Below are positions 23,894 to 35,010 of a stretch of DNA of 64,000 nt, in pieces. The position numbers were made by a program, and so were the translations under genes. The notes beneath the pieces were generated by a model that was not told the origin of the DNA, made no database searches, and saw only the letters and a list, made by a program, of their open reading frames with translations. Source of the DNA: Cryptomeria japonica (taxonomy: Eukaryota > Streptophyta > Pinopsida > Cupressales > Cupressaceae); the NCBI RefSeq assembly GCF_030272615.1, contig NC_081411.1, forward strand, positions 210,327,744 to 210,391,743, written 5' to 3'. Numbering within the stretch: the first letter of the stretch is position 1; the number at the start of each line of letters is the position of its first letter.

Positions 23894-24249
23894 TAATTCA
23901 TGAAACCCTAATTCCATGTGGAGGCAAGCAAAAATTCACAAGGAGTTAATAGAATTTTATTTTCAATCAATTCAACATCCCCTCAAAGAGGAGGATTTCT
24001 ACTTTTAGTCATTTCATTTATATTATTTTAACCACTTGCTTAATTCCAAATTTGTGGTTTGACCTGAAGGCAAACCCCTATTCTCAACACATTTCCCTTT
24101 CTTTCTATGTGCAAGAAATAGGTATGCGACTATACTTCTGGAATTAAGCTTTATTCACAAAGATAGAAAAACCCTTTTCGACATGTGGAAAGTTCAGAGG
24201 ACGAATAGGAGGGCACCCCTATCCAGACACTCAGTCCCTAAAACTTTTG
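23658..24249 (+). repeat. 600-bp tandem duplication, unit 1
   Basis: Matches 24258-24849 at a constant 600-bp offset with few differences. It includes the end of kelch copy B and about 350 bp of noncoding sequence downstream (AATTCATGAAACCCTAATTC onward). An 8-bp spacer separates the two units. Confidence 0.88.
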
Positions 24250-24257
24250 ATCAAAGA

Positions 24258-24493
24258 TGGTTTTAATAATAATATAGGTCAAAGATTTGATCCTAAAACA
24301 AGAGTGTGGACAACAATAGTAAATATGTCTTTACACAATGAATGGTATGTAAGTGTTTTGTATGCATTCGAACGACAACTTGTGTTTGGAAGAAAAGGAA
24401 TAAAGAAATATGATTGGGAAGGAAATGTGTGGAGAGAATTGGATCCCTTTCCTTAATAGCTTTGTGTTGTTCATGCCACATTGTGGGTTGATC
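24258..24493 (+). pseudogene. F-box/kelch protein, partial copy B'
   Basis: Carboxyl-terminal kelch fragment inside the second tandem unit. It reads NNIGQRFDPKTRVWTTIVN, then FERQLVFGRKGIKKYDW and WRELDPFP, and stops at 24454-24456 (TAA, where copy A has CAA). It has the intact FERQL codons lost from copy B. It lacks any amino-terminal half and is a duplication by-product. Confidence 0.75.
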
Positions 24494-24849
24494 TAATTCA
24501 TGAAACCCTAATTCCATGTGGAGGCAAGCAAAAATTCACAAGGAGGTAATAGAATTTTATTTTCAATCAATTCAACATCCCCTCAAAGAGGAGGATTTCT
24601 ACTTTTAGTCATTTCATTTATATTATTTTAACCACTTGCTTAATTCCAAAATTGCGGTTTGACCTGAAGGCAAACCCCTATTCTCAACACATTTCCCTTT
24701 CTTTCTGTGTGCAAGAAATAGGTATGCGACTATACTTTTGGAATTAACCTTTATTCCCAGAGATAGAAAAACCCTTTTCAACATGTGGAAAGTTCAGAGG
24801 ACCAATAGGAGGGCACCCCTATCCGGACACTTGGTCCTTGAAACTTTTG
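24258..24849 (+). repeat. 600-bp tandem duplication, unit 2
   Basis: Second unit of the tandem duplication. It ends near AAACTTTTG, after which the sequence departs from unit 1. Confidence 0.88.
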
Positions 24850-25229
24850 CATGATTTCACAGAGTAGATCTGAATCATCTTAAACTTCTTAAATCTAGGT
24901 GCACAAATTAATCCTGAATATGTAGCTCATTGTTTTGTCATACTTTATCTTCATTTCCAATACTTAATCTTAATTCAATTAGTCAACTTACAAAAGAGGG
25001 TCAACTTTATTCCAATCACAATCAATCTACTTAGTCTTTAGTTTTTGCATCATTCAAGATTGGATACAGTAGATTCAACCCCTCTTTTGAATGTAAATTC
25101 CCCCTCAAGTGAACATTGAGCTTAGTGAATCCTCCCTTCTATGTGGACAATGGGCTAAGCTCCTAATTTTCCACTTTACAAAAAGTCTATTGATGTTACA
25201 AAATAGGATAAACAATATTGTGGAATGTT
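24850..25229. other. Right part of the block inserted in copia-C
   Basis: No gene. It contains TTCCCCCTCAAGTGAACATT and similar stretches that could be LTR-like, but no partner repeat is visible. It ends where copia-C coding similarity resumes. Confidence 0.4.
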
Positions 25230-25977
25230 CAAATTTATGAGTTAGTGAAGAATGGAATTAGACTAGGATTGTACCTGAATCTAGGACTAAGATAGAAGTT
25301 GCTATGGTTGGTGCACGAGAGAAGGCTTCTCCAAATTAAAAGGAAAAAAGATGATTGTAATAGAGAAAGAACTTGAATAAGCACCTATGACACTAGCAGA
25401 GTATGTGAGGAAAAATCACTTAAAGGAATGTCCATCATTGGAGACAAATATAAAGAAGTTCAAATAATAAGAATACTTGCATAAACCAATGAACAAGAAA
25501 ACCATTATTTCTTATCTCAAGTGTAAGCAAAGACCTATGTGAAAGCTAGTACTGATGAAAGTTGGATTAAGGCAATGGAAGATGAGTTGAATCAAATAGA
25601 GATGAACCTAACATGGGAACTAGTCCCTATATCGATGGATAAGTATATGATAGGAAATAAGTAGGTGCTCCCAAATAAGCTTAATGAACATTGAAAAGTC
25701 ATGAGGAACAAGCCAAGATTGGTATGTAAGTGTTATTCATAGCTTGAGGGGATAGATTTTGAAGATAAATTTACCCTTATTGCAAGAATGGAGGCTATAA
25801 GTATGCTTCATGCATTTTCTACTTAAAAGCATTTTAAAATATATTGGATGGATGTCAAGTCAATAATCTTTAATAGATAACTTGAAGAAGAAGCATACAC
25901 TAAACAACCAGATGAATTTAATCTATCAAAACATACAAATATGGTTTGTAGACTAGAGAAGACAGTTTATGGAGGTA
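25230..25977 (+). pseudogene. Copia-C reverse transcriptase remnant
   Basis: Plus-strand copia reverse transcriptase amino-terminal half. Recognisable parts are YVRKNHLKE, STDESWIKAMEDELNQIE, TWELVPISMDKYMIG, MRNKPRLVCKCYS, EGIDFEDKFTLIARMEAI, WMDVKSIIFN and EEEAYTKQPDEFNL, ending RLEKTVYG. These match the conserved order in which copia reverse transcriptase begins. In-frame stops are frequent. It is cut before the YVDD motif. It is on the same strand as 15142-18296 and follows it in copia domain order with the integrase missing, so both are probably one element. Confidence 0.8.
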
Positions 25978-26104
25978 GTCACCGGCTAGGAGGGACCTCA
26001 AAGAGATTAGTCTAGACTGATAAACAAGAGTAAACACAACAAAAATATAGGGACATAATGGAGGCAATGCAAAAAATATTGAATTATATCATGAAAACTT
26101 ATTA

Positions 26105-28140
26105 CAACCAACCAGTAACAAAGGTGCCTTGCTAAGCCAAGTTGGCAAGCTCCAGTTGCTCAAAGCCTCACTTCAAAGCCTCCAAGTTTATGCTATGAGT
26201 CTATTCAAAATCCTAGCCAAAATAACTAATAAATTCGTAAGAATTCAAAAAAAAATATTGTGGATTGGAACTGAATCTAAGCATAGATTACACCTTGTGG
26301 CTTGGAATCAAGTTTTCCTTCCCAAATCCATGGGAGGTCTGGATATTCGGAACCTAAGAGACTTCAATAAAGCCCTGATGGCCAAGTAACTATGGAGATG
26401 TCTTAAAGAGAATAATAAATGGACTGATATATTCAAACATAAATACTACATTCCAGATATCCAAAACACTTTGGAAACTTATGATCTTCCCAACACTGTT
26501 TTTGATTTATGGAGCAATTTCATTGGCTCCTCCAAAGTTATCTTGCATAGTTGCAAATGGATGCTAGGTAATGGTACCAGAATCAGTTTCTTGGATGAAT
26601 GGTGGATTGGTGATGGCCCCCTATCGGACTCTGTTTGGGCTCCTCCCTTCAAAGAATTATGCCTCAAAAAAATTGGGGTCTGGGTGGTTTATTACACTAG
26701 AAATAGAGACTGGTTGGACCTCTTTTCTATTGATAATGCTCTGATTCCTATGCAACCCTGGTTGAATTTTATTCACATCCACTGCTCTCAAGGGGAGGAT
26801 GAAGTGTACTAGAACTTCTCTTCTTCTAGGAAGTTCAAGGTTGCTGATGACTATAAGTTCATCTCTAGAAGCTTCTCCCCCTCCTTTTGGGCAGGTATCT
26901 GGATCAAGTACTTAATTCCTAAAATTAACATTTTTTCTGCCTTTTTATGGAGGGCAAGATCTCTACCATAGATAATATTTGTAGAATTATTCCTCTCTCT
27001 AATAGATGCTTTCTTTGTAAAGAGGTAGAGGAAAATGCTGGCCATCAGTTGCATCATTGTGCATATGCCAAAGATATCTAGAATCACTTTCTTGAGATCT
27101 GGAACATTGACTGGGCCTTCCCTGGTACTACCCATCGAATGTGGTTGGAAATGCCCCTCTCATATTCAAGCCTTAGGAGTTCTCTAGAATTTATCTCTTT
27201 TGCATATTGCCTAGGGCATCTGGAAAGAAAGAAACAACAGATTCTTCAGGGATTTGGAAACACCTACTTTTGTTGTGCCTACTAGAATTCACATTGCTAT
27301 CAAAGAGAACTTTCTCCACTCATGCCCAAGCAAAAAGAATGACTATCCCATCCCTACTCTCTAGGTGGATTGGCATACTATCAATCAATGGCAAATTGAT
27401 TCGAATATTGCCAATCCAGTTCAGAAAACCAAGCACTACAGACAAAATGTTATATGGCATCCTCCCCCTATGGGATGGATCAAAATCAATATGGATGGCG
27501 TGGCTAAAGGAAATCCTACACCAATCAGGTGTAGGGGAGTTGATAGGAATCATTTTGGTTTGCTAGTTTTTGCAATGGTCCTCCCTTGGGCACCCAGTTA
27601 AACCACTACATGGAAGCCAATGCTGCCCACATTAGGTTACACATGGCTAAAAGAGAACGCTTTACTAAATTCTAGCTAGAGTCTGACTTGCTAAACACTG
27701 TCAATTGTTTAAGTGGACGCACAGATCCTACCTGGACGATAGCCAACCTGATCAAGGATTACCAAAATATAATTAATGAGCTGACAGATTTCAAAATCTC
27801 ATACATATACTAGGAAGGAAACAAGGCGGTATATCTACTGACCAATCTGGTAGTGGGATACATGGCAACCAATTGGTGGAGTATCAAGGATGCTTTTCCC
27901 AAAAATCTATGCAAGCTGGCACGTGATGATTATTACGTTAATCAATGATCTCTCATTATGACTTGACTGAGTTGATGGCGAAATGACTCTTTTTGGTTTT
28001 CCCTAATCAAAGATTTAGAAACCTCCTCAGCGACTGTATTTGTTGCCTCATTGTGTGGCTTTTTGCTACAGTGGATATTTTGTGGGTGTGGCCCATTTTT
28101 TGCCACTGGTCGGTGCCTTCCTTGGTGAGCCCCATTACCT
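26105..28140 (+). mobile_element. LINE-1, 5'-truncated non-LTR retrotransposon
   Basis: Carboxyl-terminal part of a plant L1-type ORF2. It starts in the post-RT region (LLSQVGKLQLLKASLQSLQV) and continues through MGGLDIRNLRDFNKALMAK, GNGTRISFLDEWWIGDGPL and a zinc-like RVT region (CFLCKE...HQLHHC, 27010-27060). It ends in an RNase H domain (about 27450-27950: GWIKINMDGVAKGNPTP). The catalytic palm is absent. Starting part-way through ORF2 is the usual consequence of incomplete target-primed reverse transcription. Several frameshifts and stops show it is inactive. The 3' limit is approximate because no clear poly(A) is seen. Confidence 0.82.
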
Positions 28141-28380
28141 ACTATTCGGTGACCAAGAGCAAATGAGAGGGGATAAGAACAGAAAAGAGCCCTCTACTTG
28201 CGAGAAATAGAAGAAGAACAAAGATGTCTAGTAGGAAGTCATCGATGGGGGTCTCATCCCTTACTTTGATCGACTTCATGGCCACTCTCCTCTACTTACG
28301 AAGGCCTTTGTCAACGGATGAAAAAAGGGAGTCTCTGGGCTTATGGTGCTGATTATTAGATTAACAAAACTTTGGTAGCG

Positions 28381-29687
28381 ATGGCCACTGGTCTAGCTAT
28401 GATTGATAGAAGATTTTATAGGGATAGGAAAACCGGGAAGGAGGACTTGTCGACTTTCTTTGAGAAAGACAAGGAGAGCTCTAAAGTCACCAAGATGGCC
28501 AATTGCGGCTACAATAGGAAAGACCTCATGGCCCACTAGGCTGACATTGCTGAGTTTATAATGAGGTATATTACTCTCTATGGAAGGTATGCTAGCATCT
28601 TTTACTACCATTTCACCATCTTAGATTATTTTAGGCATGGTAAAATCATCTTTGTTCCCATCTATCTGGCCTCCTCCCTTGAAAATAGCCTAGAAAAACA
28701 TTTGGAGAACCCTAAAAACCTTGTTCTACACAAGGGACTTATTATCCTCATCATGGAGCATGCTAAATCATTTGAAATTGTGCCCCCTCTTTCTGAGACT
28801 AGCCTACAGACTGATCTCCAAAATGTCTCTGACTCGAAAATGGACCTTGAAGAAAGTGGGGTTCCTTTTGATGACCCTGAATACAAACTTGCAGATGAAA
28901 GGGAGATGATCGTCATCCTTGGGATGCTTGGTAGCAAGAATCCTCCAAGATGGGTGGCCAGCAAATACAAAACCACCAACAAACTGATCTCTAAGGCTGA
29001 GCCCCTCTCTAAAAAGGAAAAGATGGTGGCTAAGGACCATAGCCCAAAGATTACGGATCAGGGAATTAAATTGGACATTCCTATCAATGTCTTGAAATAA
29101 AAACAAGGGACCATAGCCAACAAAGAGAACAGTGGGATTTAGAGGATTGGTAACCTAATGAATCTAGTAATGGAAGCTACCAGAAGCAAGGAGAGTTGTT
29201 GGAAGTGGGTTGAACATGAAATTGGTACCCTCAAAATGGGGGTTAAAGAGATAATTGATATCTTCACTGCCTGGGCCCAACAAATTCGAAAAACTCATGA
29301 TTATGACCCAAAAACTCTCCTAGGACATTGAGGTGATGAAATGCAATCACAAACAAAGGATTGAAAAGGTGGAGAAGTCCATGAAAGAAATTAAAAAAAT
29401 ATCAAGAACCTGGTCGACATAAGCAAAGAAGCCATGATAACAGTATAGAGGGGCTTGAAAAGATTAATGCCACGGTTGTGGGTTATAGATTCTACCAAAA
29501 CGAACTGGTGAAAGATCTTAGAGGGGAAGATATGGTTGCTGGAGGCAGCAAAACCACTAGACCTAGTTCCAAAACCAAAAGAAGGAGCAGCAACAAGGGT
29601 GCCTCCAAATTCATTATAGAGGAGCTAGAGGAAACCAATAGGATATCCATCCAAAAGAATAAGGATCTGGTGCTTTCCCTTAACTAA
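28381..29687 (+). pseudogene. Broken ORF of unknown family
   Basis: One frame runs from 28381 to about 29333 with only three in-frame stops: TAG at 28537 after DLMAH, TAA at 29098 and TAG near 29141. A frame change then leads to a basic, Lys/Ser-rich tail ending at 29685-29687. Visible parts are a charged amino end (RRFYRDRKTGKEDLSTFFEK), an aromatic core (MRYITLYGRYASIFYYHFTI), SLENSLEKHLENP and LHKGLIILIMEHA, then probable coiled coil (RIEKVEKSMKEIKK). I do not recognise the family. Its position after LINE-1 and before a T-rich, LINE-like tail suggests a mobile-element ORF, but a retroposed host gene is possible. Confidence 0.5.
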
Positions 29688-29689
29688 GA

Positions 29690-29870
29690 GTTTTTTCTTT
29701 TATTTTGTCTTGTTAGTTTGTGTTTCCTTTGGTCTCATGATTACTCAGGGATGCTCCCCTATTTTGATGTTGGTTCTGTCTATTTGGCTAATGGTCGGTT
29801 GTTGAAAACTTTTGGTTTCAGGTCCATGTAAATCCCATTTATCTTTATCAAAATCAACTTCGTTATAGAA
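29690..29870 (+). repeat. LINE-like T/G-rich 3' region
   Basis: T-rich segment (TTTTTTCTTTTATTTTGTCT), then TCAGGGATGCTCCCCT and TGGTCGGTTGTTGAAAAC, ending CATTTATCTTTATCAAAATC. The texture is that of a plant LINE 3' untranslated region. It follows the unknown ORF directly and may be part of the same insertion. Confidence 0.35.
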
Positions 29871-30329
29871 ATTGGCTCACAAGGCTGCTAAAACATGCTC
29901 AAAATATAGAAGAGGTCACAACCGAGACCTAAATATTAAGATCTATCTTCTATGCTTAGACTTACTTCTTGATTACATTCTAATGCTCTATTAAAATGAT
30001 TTATATGATCCAAGGGGATCTGGTCGTCCCAAAAGGGGATCAAAACCCGAAGAACAAGACCTAACATTCAAAACCAACAAGGTCAGCCTCTGTCAAAGAA
30101 AGTCCTCCAAAAACTCCAAAAGATAAAGTGTAGATCATAGGAAAAGTTTGACCATATGTTAAGGAACATCAAAATCTATGCTCAGGGCTTTGCAAGATAC
30201 GGAAGGGATTCAGTCAATCACCAATGCAAATAGGTCCAAGCAACCAGTAATAGAAAACTGTCTTAGAAACCGGTAACAATAACTTACCAGAAAATGATCC
30301 AAACGCTCTATCGTTTGGGAATAAGGAAG

Positions 30330-30687
30330 ATGATCAGGTCTTCAAGAAAAATACAACTCCACAGGTTCTAATGAGACAAATCTGGGACACTCAGAAAGAA
30401 ATGTTAAAACTTCAAATAGAAAGCAAAATAGAAAGGAAATATTTTTGTTTGATGCAAGATTGGTATGAACTGGGGATGCTCCTACATCAGACATCCGAGG
30501 TTGTTGAAAAAGTGAGTCTCTCACTTTGCTGGGGTCAGAGGAAAACCATGGTGTTCTACCCTTACCTAATAAATCTAAGATGAATCTTCAACTGGTTTGT
30601 CCTTCCACTTCACAAGATACTCCTTATACTAACTACTCTAGGTACTATGCCCAATCCAACTATCCAAAATATCTTTAATCCAATCTG
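30330..30687 (-). pseudogene. Gypsy-1 pol 3' end with chromodomain
   Basis: Minus-strand continuation of the gypsy element at 45343-48682, separated from it by the copia-F insertion. Reading gives DILDSWIGHST, stops, then YKEYLVKWKDKPVEDSS, the core of an integrase-linked chromodomain. Further on is QQPRMSDVGAS, which resembles the terminal PRESDAGAS motif of plant chromoviruses. The join with 45343 is exact once one copy of the ATCTG target duplication is removed. Stops within STRSSQ-like and SSW-like positions show decay. Downstream 3' region or LTR probably extends left to about 29870, but no second LTR confirms it. Confidence 0.72.
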
Positions 30688-32077
30688 TGATGAGTAATGA
30701 TGAACAACTAATACCCTAATTGGTACTAAGAGGGGGGGTGAATCAATACAAATAAAAACTTGCTTCAATATTTTTACGCTCTCTCTATATAGATAACCGA
30801 TTGTCTATACTATTGTACTTAACCATAGCAATACCGATTAAACAAAAATACTTCAGACAACTAAACCAGTTGACCAAAAGTACTTAAAACAACCTTCAAC
30901 AAATCTTGATAGCTACTTTACCAATTTAGTCATGCATAAGTTGCATCAATAATACCACAATCATTTAGCACTGCATGCATATTCAACTTTAATAAAAAAC
31001 TAGTCAATCATCACATGAAAACTCACAACCCATAACACACTGTTTTTTCACATGGAAACCCAAATGGGAAAAACCATGGTGGGGATGAATACCCACAAGC
31101 TTGTTTTGATATTTTGAAGTCCACTCTATTAGGAGCCTAGTCCTGTTAAAGATTTTACAATAATGTTCTGTTAGGAACCGATCAAGTTAGGGATCACCTG
31201 GTTAAGGGATTGCTATATACCATGTTAAAGGTTGAAACCCTGTTAAAGGTTACCTCGCTAAAGGATTTAAATAACTCAGTGAACTTGAGTCACCTGGTTA
31301 GAGGATTTCCAACATGCTTGTGAAAGCTACCCGGTCAAGAGATTTTCCTTCTGTTGAAATGGTTAGATGTCAATAGGTAAAGCTCTTCTTTGATAATAAC
31401 ACTACTTGCTAAGGTAGATCCTTTTTAGCTCCTCTCCTCTGCAATCACACTCTGTAGAATCCACAGCTGGGTTTGGCAAGTATCTCAACATGCGGACACA
31501 AACAATAACAAACATCATAGACCTTATAGACAAGAATTAGGTCGGTAGCATAAACCCTAAACCCTAAACAATTTAGGTTTACAATTACAAGTTGTCCAAT
31601 CCTGACCGTCAAAACATATTGCATAGACTGAAACGATCTAAAACAAATCTTAATTCATTTTGCATCGTCCAATCTTCACCACATCTAGAAAATAGTAACC
31701 CATCACGCGCTCTTCATATACCACCCAGAAAATCGTGCATTCCTGAGGTAAGCATTCAATGCACTTGATCTTCATGTGCAAGATCCTCAAGGAAATCCTT
31801 GACATGCACATAACTGACATGGTATCCTGATCCTTATCCTTATTTCTCACAAAACACCATCGGTTGCACCGCATAAGCCAAACCGGAAACCCTAGAGCTG
31901 AACAGAGACTACCAACTGGTACTCACACTTACTGAACCCTGATTGCAAACCTCGACACTGGTTCACACCATCTCGGTTGACTATAGCCGCTTCTAGTATT
32001 CATATAGGTACACCTATTTGAGCACATATTGACATCAATGACAATATACATTGTTACTGCTTCATCATATGCCAACA
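30688..32077 (-). repeat. Copia-F 3' LTR
   Basis: 1,390-bp repeat matching 43928-45342. On the plus strand it starts TGATGAGTAATGATG and ends CATATGCCAACA. It holds degenerate reiterations of a CTAACAAGGT-like motif (sense strand) at about 31130-31350 and two plant telomere-like units (AAACCCTAAACCCTAAAC) near 31555. Confidence 0.9.
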
Positions 32078-32100
32078 ATGTCCCCATTTGGCATTGATGG
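32078..32100 (-). other. Copia-F polypurine tract
   Basis: The minus-strand reading before the LTR is ATCAATGCCAAATGGGGA, then CAT, then the LTR. The inner element has ATCAATGCCAAAGGGGGA, then GAT, then its LTR at 42163-42182. Confidence 0.8.
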
Positions 32101-32234
32101 GAATACTCAGTGTATCATTGCTCAGTAACATATACCAGGTAAATTTCAAATGATCACCATCACCACCATCTAGACTAGCCAGTGTGCACTCTGCTATATA
32201 TCTTCTCCCCCATATATCCATCATCAGATATCTT

Positions 32235-32256
32235 CTCCCCCTTTGACAACAATGCC
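32235..32256 (-). other. Copia-F second purine tract
   Basis: The minus-strand reading is GCATTGTTGTCAAAGGGGGA, with one further base at each end also matching the inner element at 41986-42007. It may be an additional or central-type polypurine tract. Confidence 0.6.
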
Positions 32257-32389
32257 AAAGTGGAGGCACAAGCTCCCAAGATCCATGATGTTGCTCCCCC
32301 TGTGGAGTAGCATCCTTCAACACATCAATCTTGTAAGATTTTTCATGGTAGTACTTGATTGATGTGGAACACACATTTTTAATTTACTT

Positions 32390-33865
32390 CATGAAGGGGC
32401 AGAACCCCTAATTCACCTCTCAAATAGGTACATGTAGTCTTTGAAGGGCTTAGTAAATATGTCTACTAACTGCTCCTTACTACAAACATGTTCTAATACA
32501 ACCTCTTTATTCTAAACCTTTTCTCTCAAAAAATGATACTTGAGCTCTTGTGCTTTGTCCTAGCATGCAATACTGGATTTTTGGAAGCATTGATTGCACT
32601 AGTATTATCACAGAAAATACTCACTGGTTCAAATATAAGCACTTTGAAGCCATTCAGTACATGCTTCATCCAGATTGCCTGAGTGCAGTTCATAAATGCT
32701 GCCATATACTCTACTTCAACTGTAGACTGGGAAATACAACTCTTCTTCTTGCTCATCCATGAGACTAGTCTTCCACCAAGGAAGAATGCTCCACCGGTTG
32801 TGCTCTTCAGGTCGCCCATATTACTTTCCCAATCTGCATCAGTAAATACTTTGAGACCAAAGTCCCCACTGTATGGATACCACAATCCATAATCAATTGT
32901 CCCTTTTAGGTATTTAAGAATCCTTTTTACCACTACCAAGTGAGATTCTCTTGGACTCTTCTGAAAACTAGCTACTATGCCCACTGCATGAGTAATATTT
33001 AGTCTGTTGTGCACCACATAGTGCATCTTACCGATCATCGACCGATACTCCTCTTCCACCAATGCTATATCATCCTCCTTTGTCAATTTGCAGCCAGTCA
33101 CCATCAGTGTTCCATCCGGTTTTCTCTCCTCCATGCCAAAGGTCTTCAATACCTCTTTGATATACTTGGACTGGGTAATAAAGATACCTTCCTTCATCTG
33201 TTGAATCTGTAGACCAATGAAGAACTTTATCTCTTCAATCAGAGACATCTCAAACTCTTTCTTCATTTCATCTGTGAATGCATGGATTATTTCATCATCT
33301 CCTCTGAAGATTATGTCATCTACAAATACTTCACAGATCGGAATCTAATCACCTTCAGATTTTAGGTAGATCTTGTTGTCCTCACTTGTTCTCTGAAATC
33401 CTATCTTCACAAGATGAGAGTGTAACCATTCATACCATGCTCTTGGTGCTTGTTTCAATCCATACAAGGCCTGTGTAATCTACACACCATGTTACTATCT
33501 TCTGACAAAGAAAACCCATCCGGTTGCTTAATATACACTTCTTCTCCTAGGATTCCATTCAGGAATGCATAATTCACATCCATCTGGTATACTTTGAATC
33601 CCTTGAATGCTGCAAATGCAAGTAGCATTTAAACACCTTCCAGTCTAGCCATTGGGGCAAAGGTTTCTCCATAGTCTTCTCCCTCTTCCTGAGCATATCC
33701 CTTGCATACAAGTCTTGCCTTGTTCTTTATCACTGTGCCTTCTTCATTCATCTTATTTCTGAAGACCCATTTGGTACCTATTACATTCTTGAGTTCTGAT
33801 TTGGGTACCAAGGACCATGTTGCATTCTTTTCTATCTAGTCCAGCTCCTCTTCCATTGCCTTTAT
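32390..33865 (-). pseudogene. Copia-F reverse transcriptase/RNase H remnant
   Basis: Minus-strand copia reverse transcriptase and RNase H. The amino-terminal block (33629-33811) reads [18 protein letters not shown] and [19 protein letters not shown]. The later block (32526-33266, 246 codons open) reads EIKFFIGLQIQQ, SKYIKEVLKTFGME, RSMIGKMHYV, RILKYLKGTIDYGLWYP and FTDADWESNMGDLKSTTG, then the RNase H part FCDNTSAINASKNPVLHART. The YVDD region lies near 33300-33330 and reads FVDDIIF, with both Asp residues kept. Frame changes separate the blocks. Confidence 0.87.
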
Positions 33866-34139
33866 CTAGTCTTCATTGGTAAGTGCCTCTCTAGCGGCCT
33901 TAGGCTCAAATTCTAAAATCATACAAGAGTTTTCTTTCACCTTTCTCCTTGTGAGTATCCCTGCATCTTTTTCTCCTATGATCTGCTTTGGATCATGATG
34001 TAGTTTCACATACCTAGGAATGACCCTAGCTGGTTCTGCTTGCTTTTCCTCTTCTTCTTCCACTTCATCTTCTTCTTCACCTACTGTAGGTTCTACCGGT
34101 ATAGGAACACTAAGGTCTTTCTGTTGTTTGAAACTTGTT

Positions 34140-35010
34140 TTCTTCTTAGCCAGATCCTAGAAGGCTACACCCAATTCATCTTCCGCTTGCTTGCTGCAGG
34201 TTTCCTCAAGCTCCTCAGAGGATTCATCAACCCTGACATTGATACTCTTAATAATTTTTTGAGTCCGATTGTTGTAGCATTTGAGATATTTTATTTTAGT
34301 GGAATATCCCAAAAAATATTCCTTCATCAAATTTAGCATCAAATTTGCTCAGATGCTCACCTCTCCTGATATAGCACTTACTTCTAAACACTTTAAAATA
34401 ACTCACATTAGGAGTTCTTCCATTCCAGTACTCATAGGGGGTTTTGTCTTTACCTTTATTGATGAGTACCCAATTCATAGTATAGATTGCAATGCTTACC
34501 ACTTCTCTCCAAAAAGTGTGAGCTACATTTCCTTGGATCAACATAGTTGTAGCTGCTTCAACTATAGTCTTGTTATTCTTTTTTGCTATGCCATTCTACT
34601 ATGGTGTCCCTTGGGGAGACAATTGTCTCTTGATGTCATTCTCTTCATAGTACTTGTTGAATTCATCAGAAGTGAATTCACCTCCCTAATCGGTTCTTAG
34701 GCATTTTATTCTTCTACCACTCTCCTTCTCCACCAATGCTCTAAAGGCTTTGAACTTTCCAAATGCCTCAGACTTGTCTTTCAAGAATGTGACCCACATT
34801 ATTTTTTGAGCAGTCATCGATAAGAATCATGAAATATTGATCTCCCTCAATGCTTATAGTTTTCATCAAACCACACAGATCGGTGTGCACTACATCAAGT
34901 AAGTTCTCCACTGAAAAAGACTTACCTTTGAATGTTGAGGAAGACGTCTTCCCAAGTTGACATTCTCTTCATAAAGCATTCTACGGTTTGTTCATCAAAG
35001 GCAATCCTCT
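34140..35010 (-). pseudogene. Copia-F integrase remnant
   Basis: Minus-strand integrase remnant. Recognisable parts are ECQLGKTSSSTFKGK (zinc-region end), VHTDLCGLMKTISIEGDQYF, MILIDD (second Asp), the target-joining end AHTFWREVVSIAIY and TPYEYWNGRTPNVSYFKVF, which is typical of copia integrase. The central part near 34580-34800 is broken by several shifts. Confidence 0.8.

Noticed and set aside
28662-28982. 106-codon minus-strand frame
   Set aside because: Shadow of the better-supported plus-strand ORF at 28381-29333.
31555-31575. Interstitial telomere or chromosome fusion site
   Set aside because: Only two to three units, present at the same place in both LTRs of one element, so they are part of the LTR.
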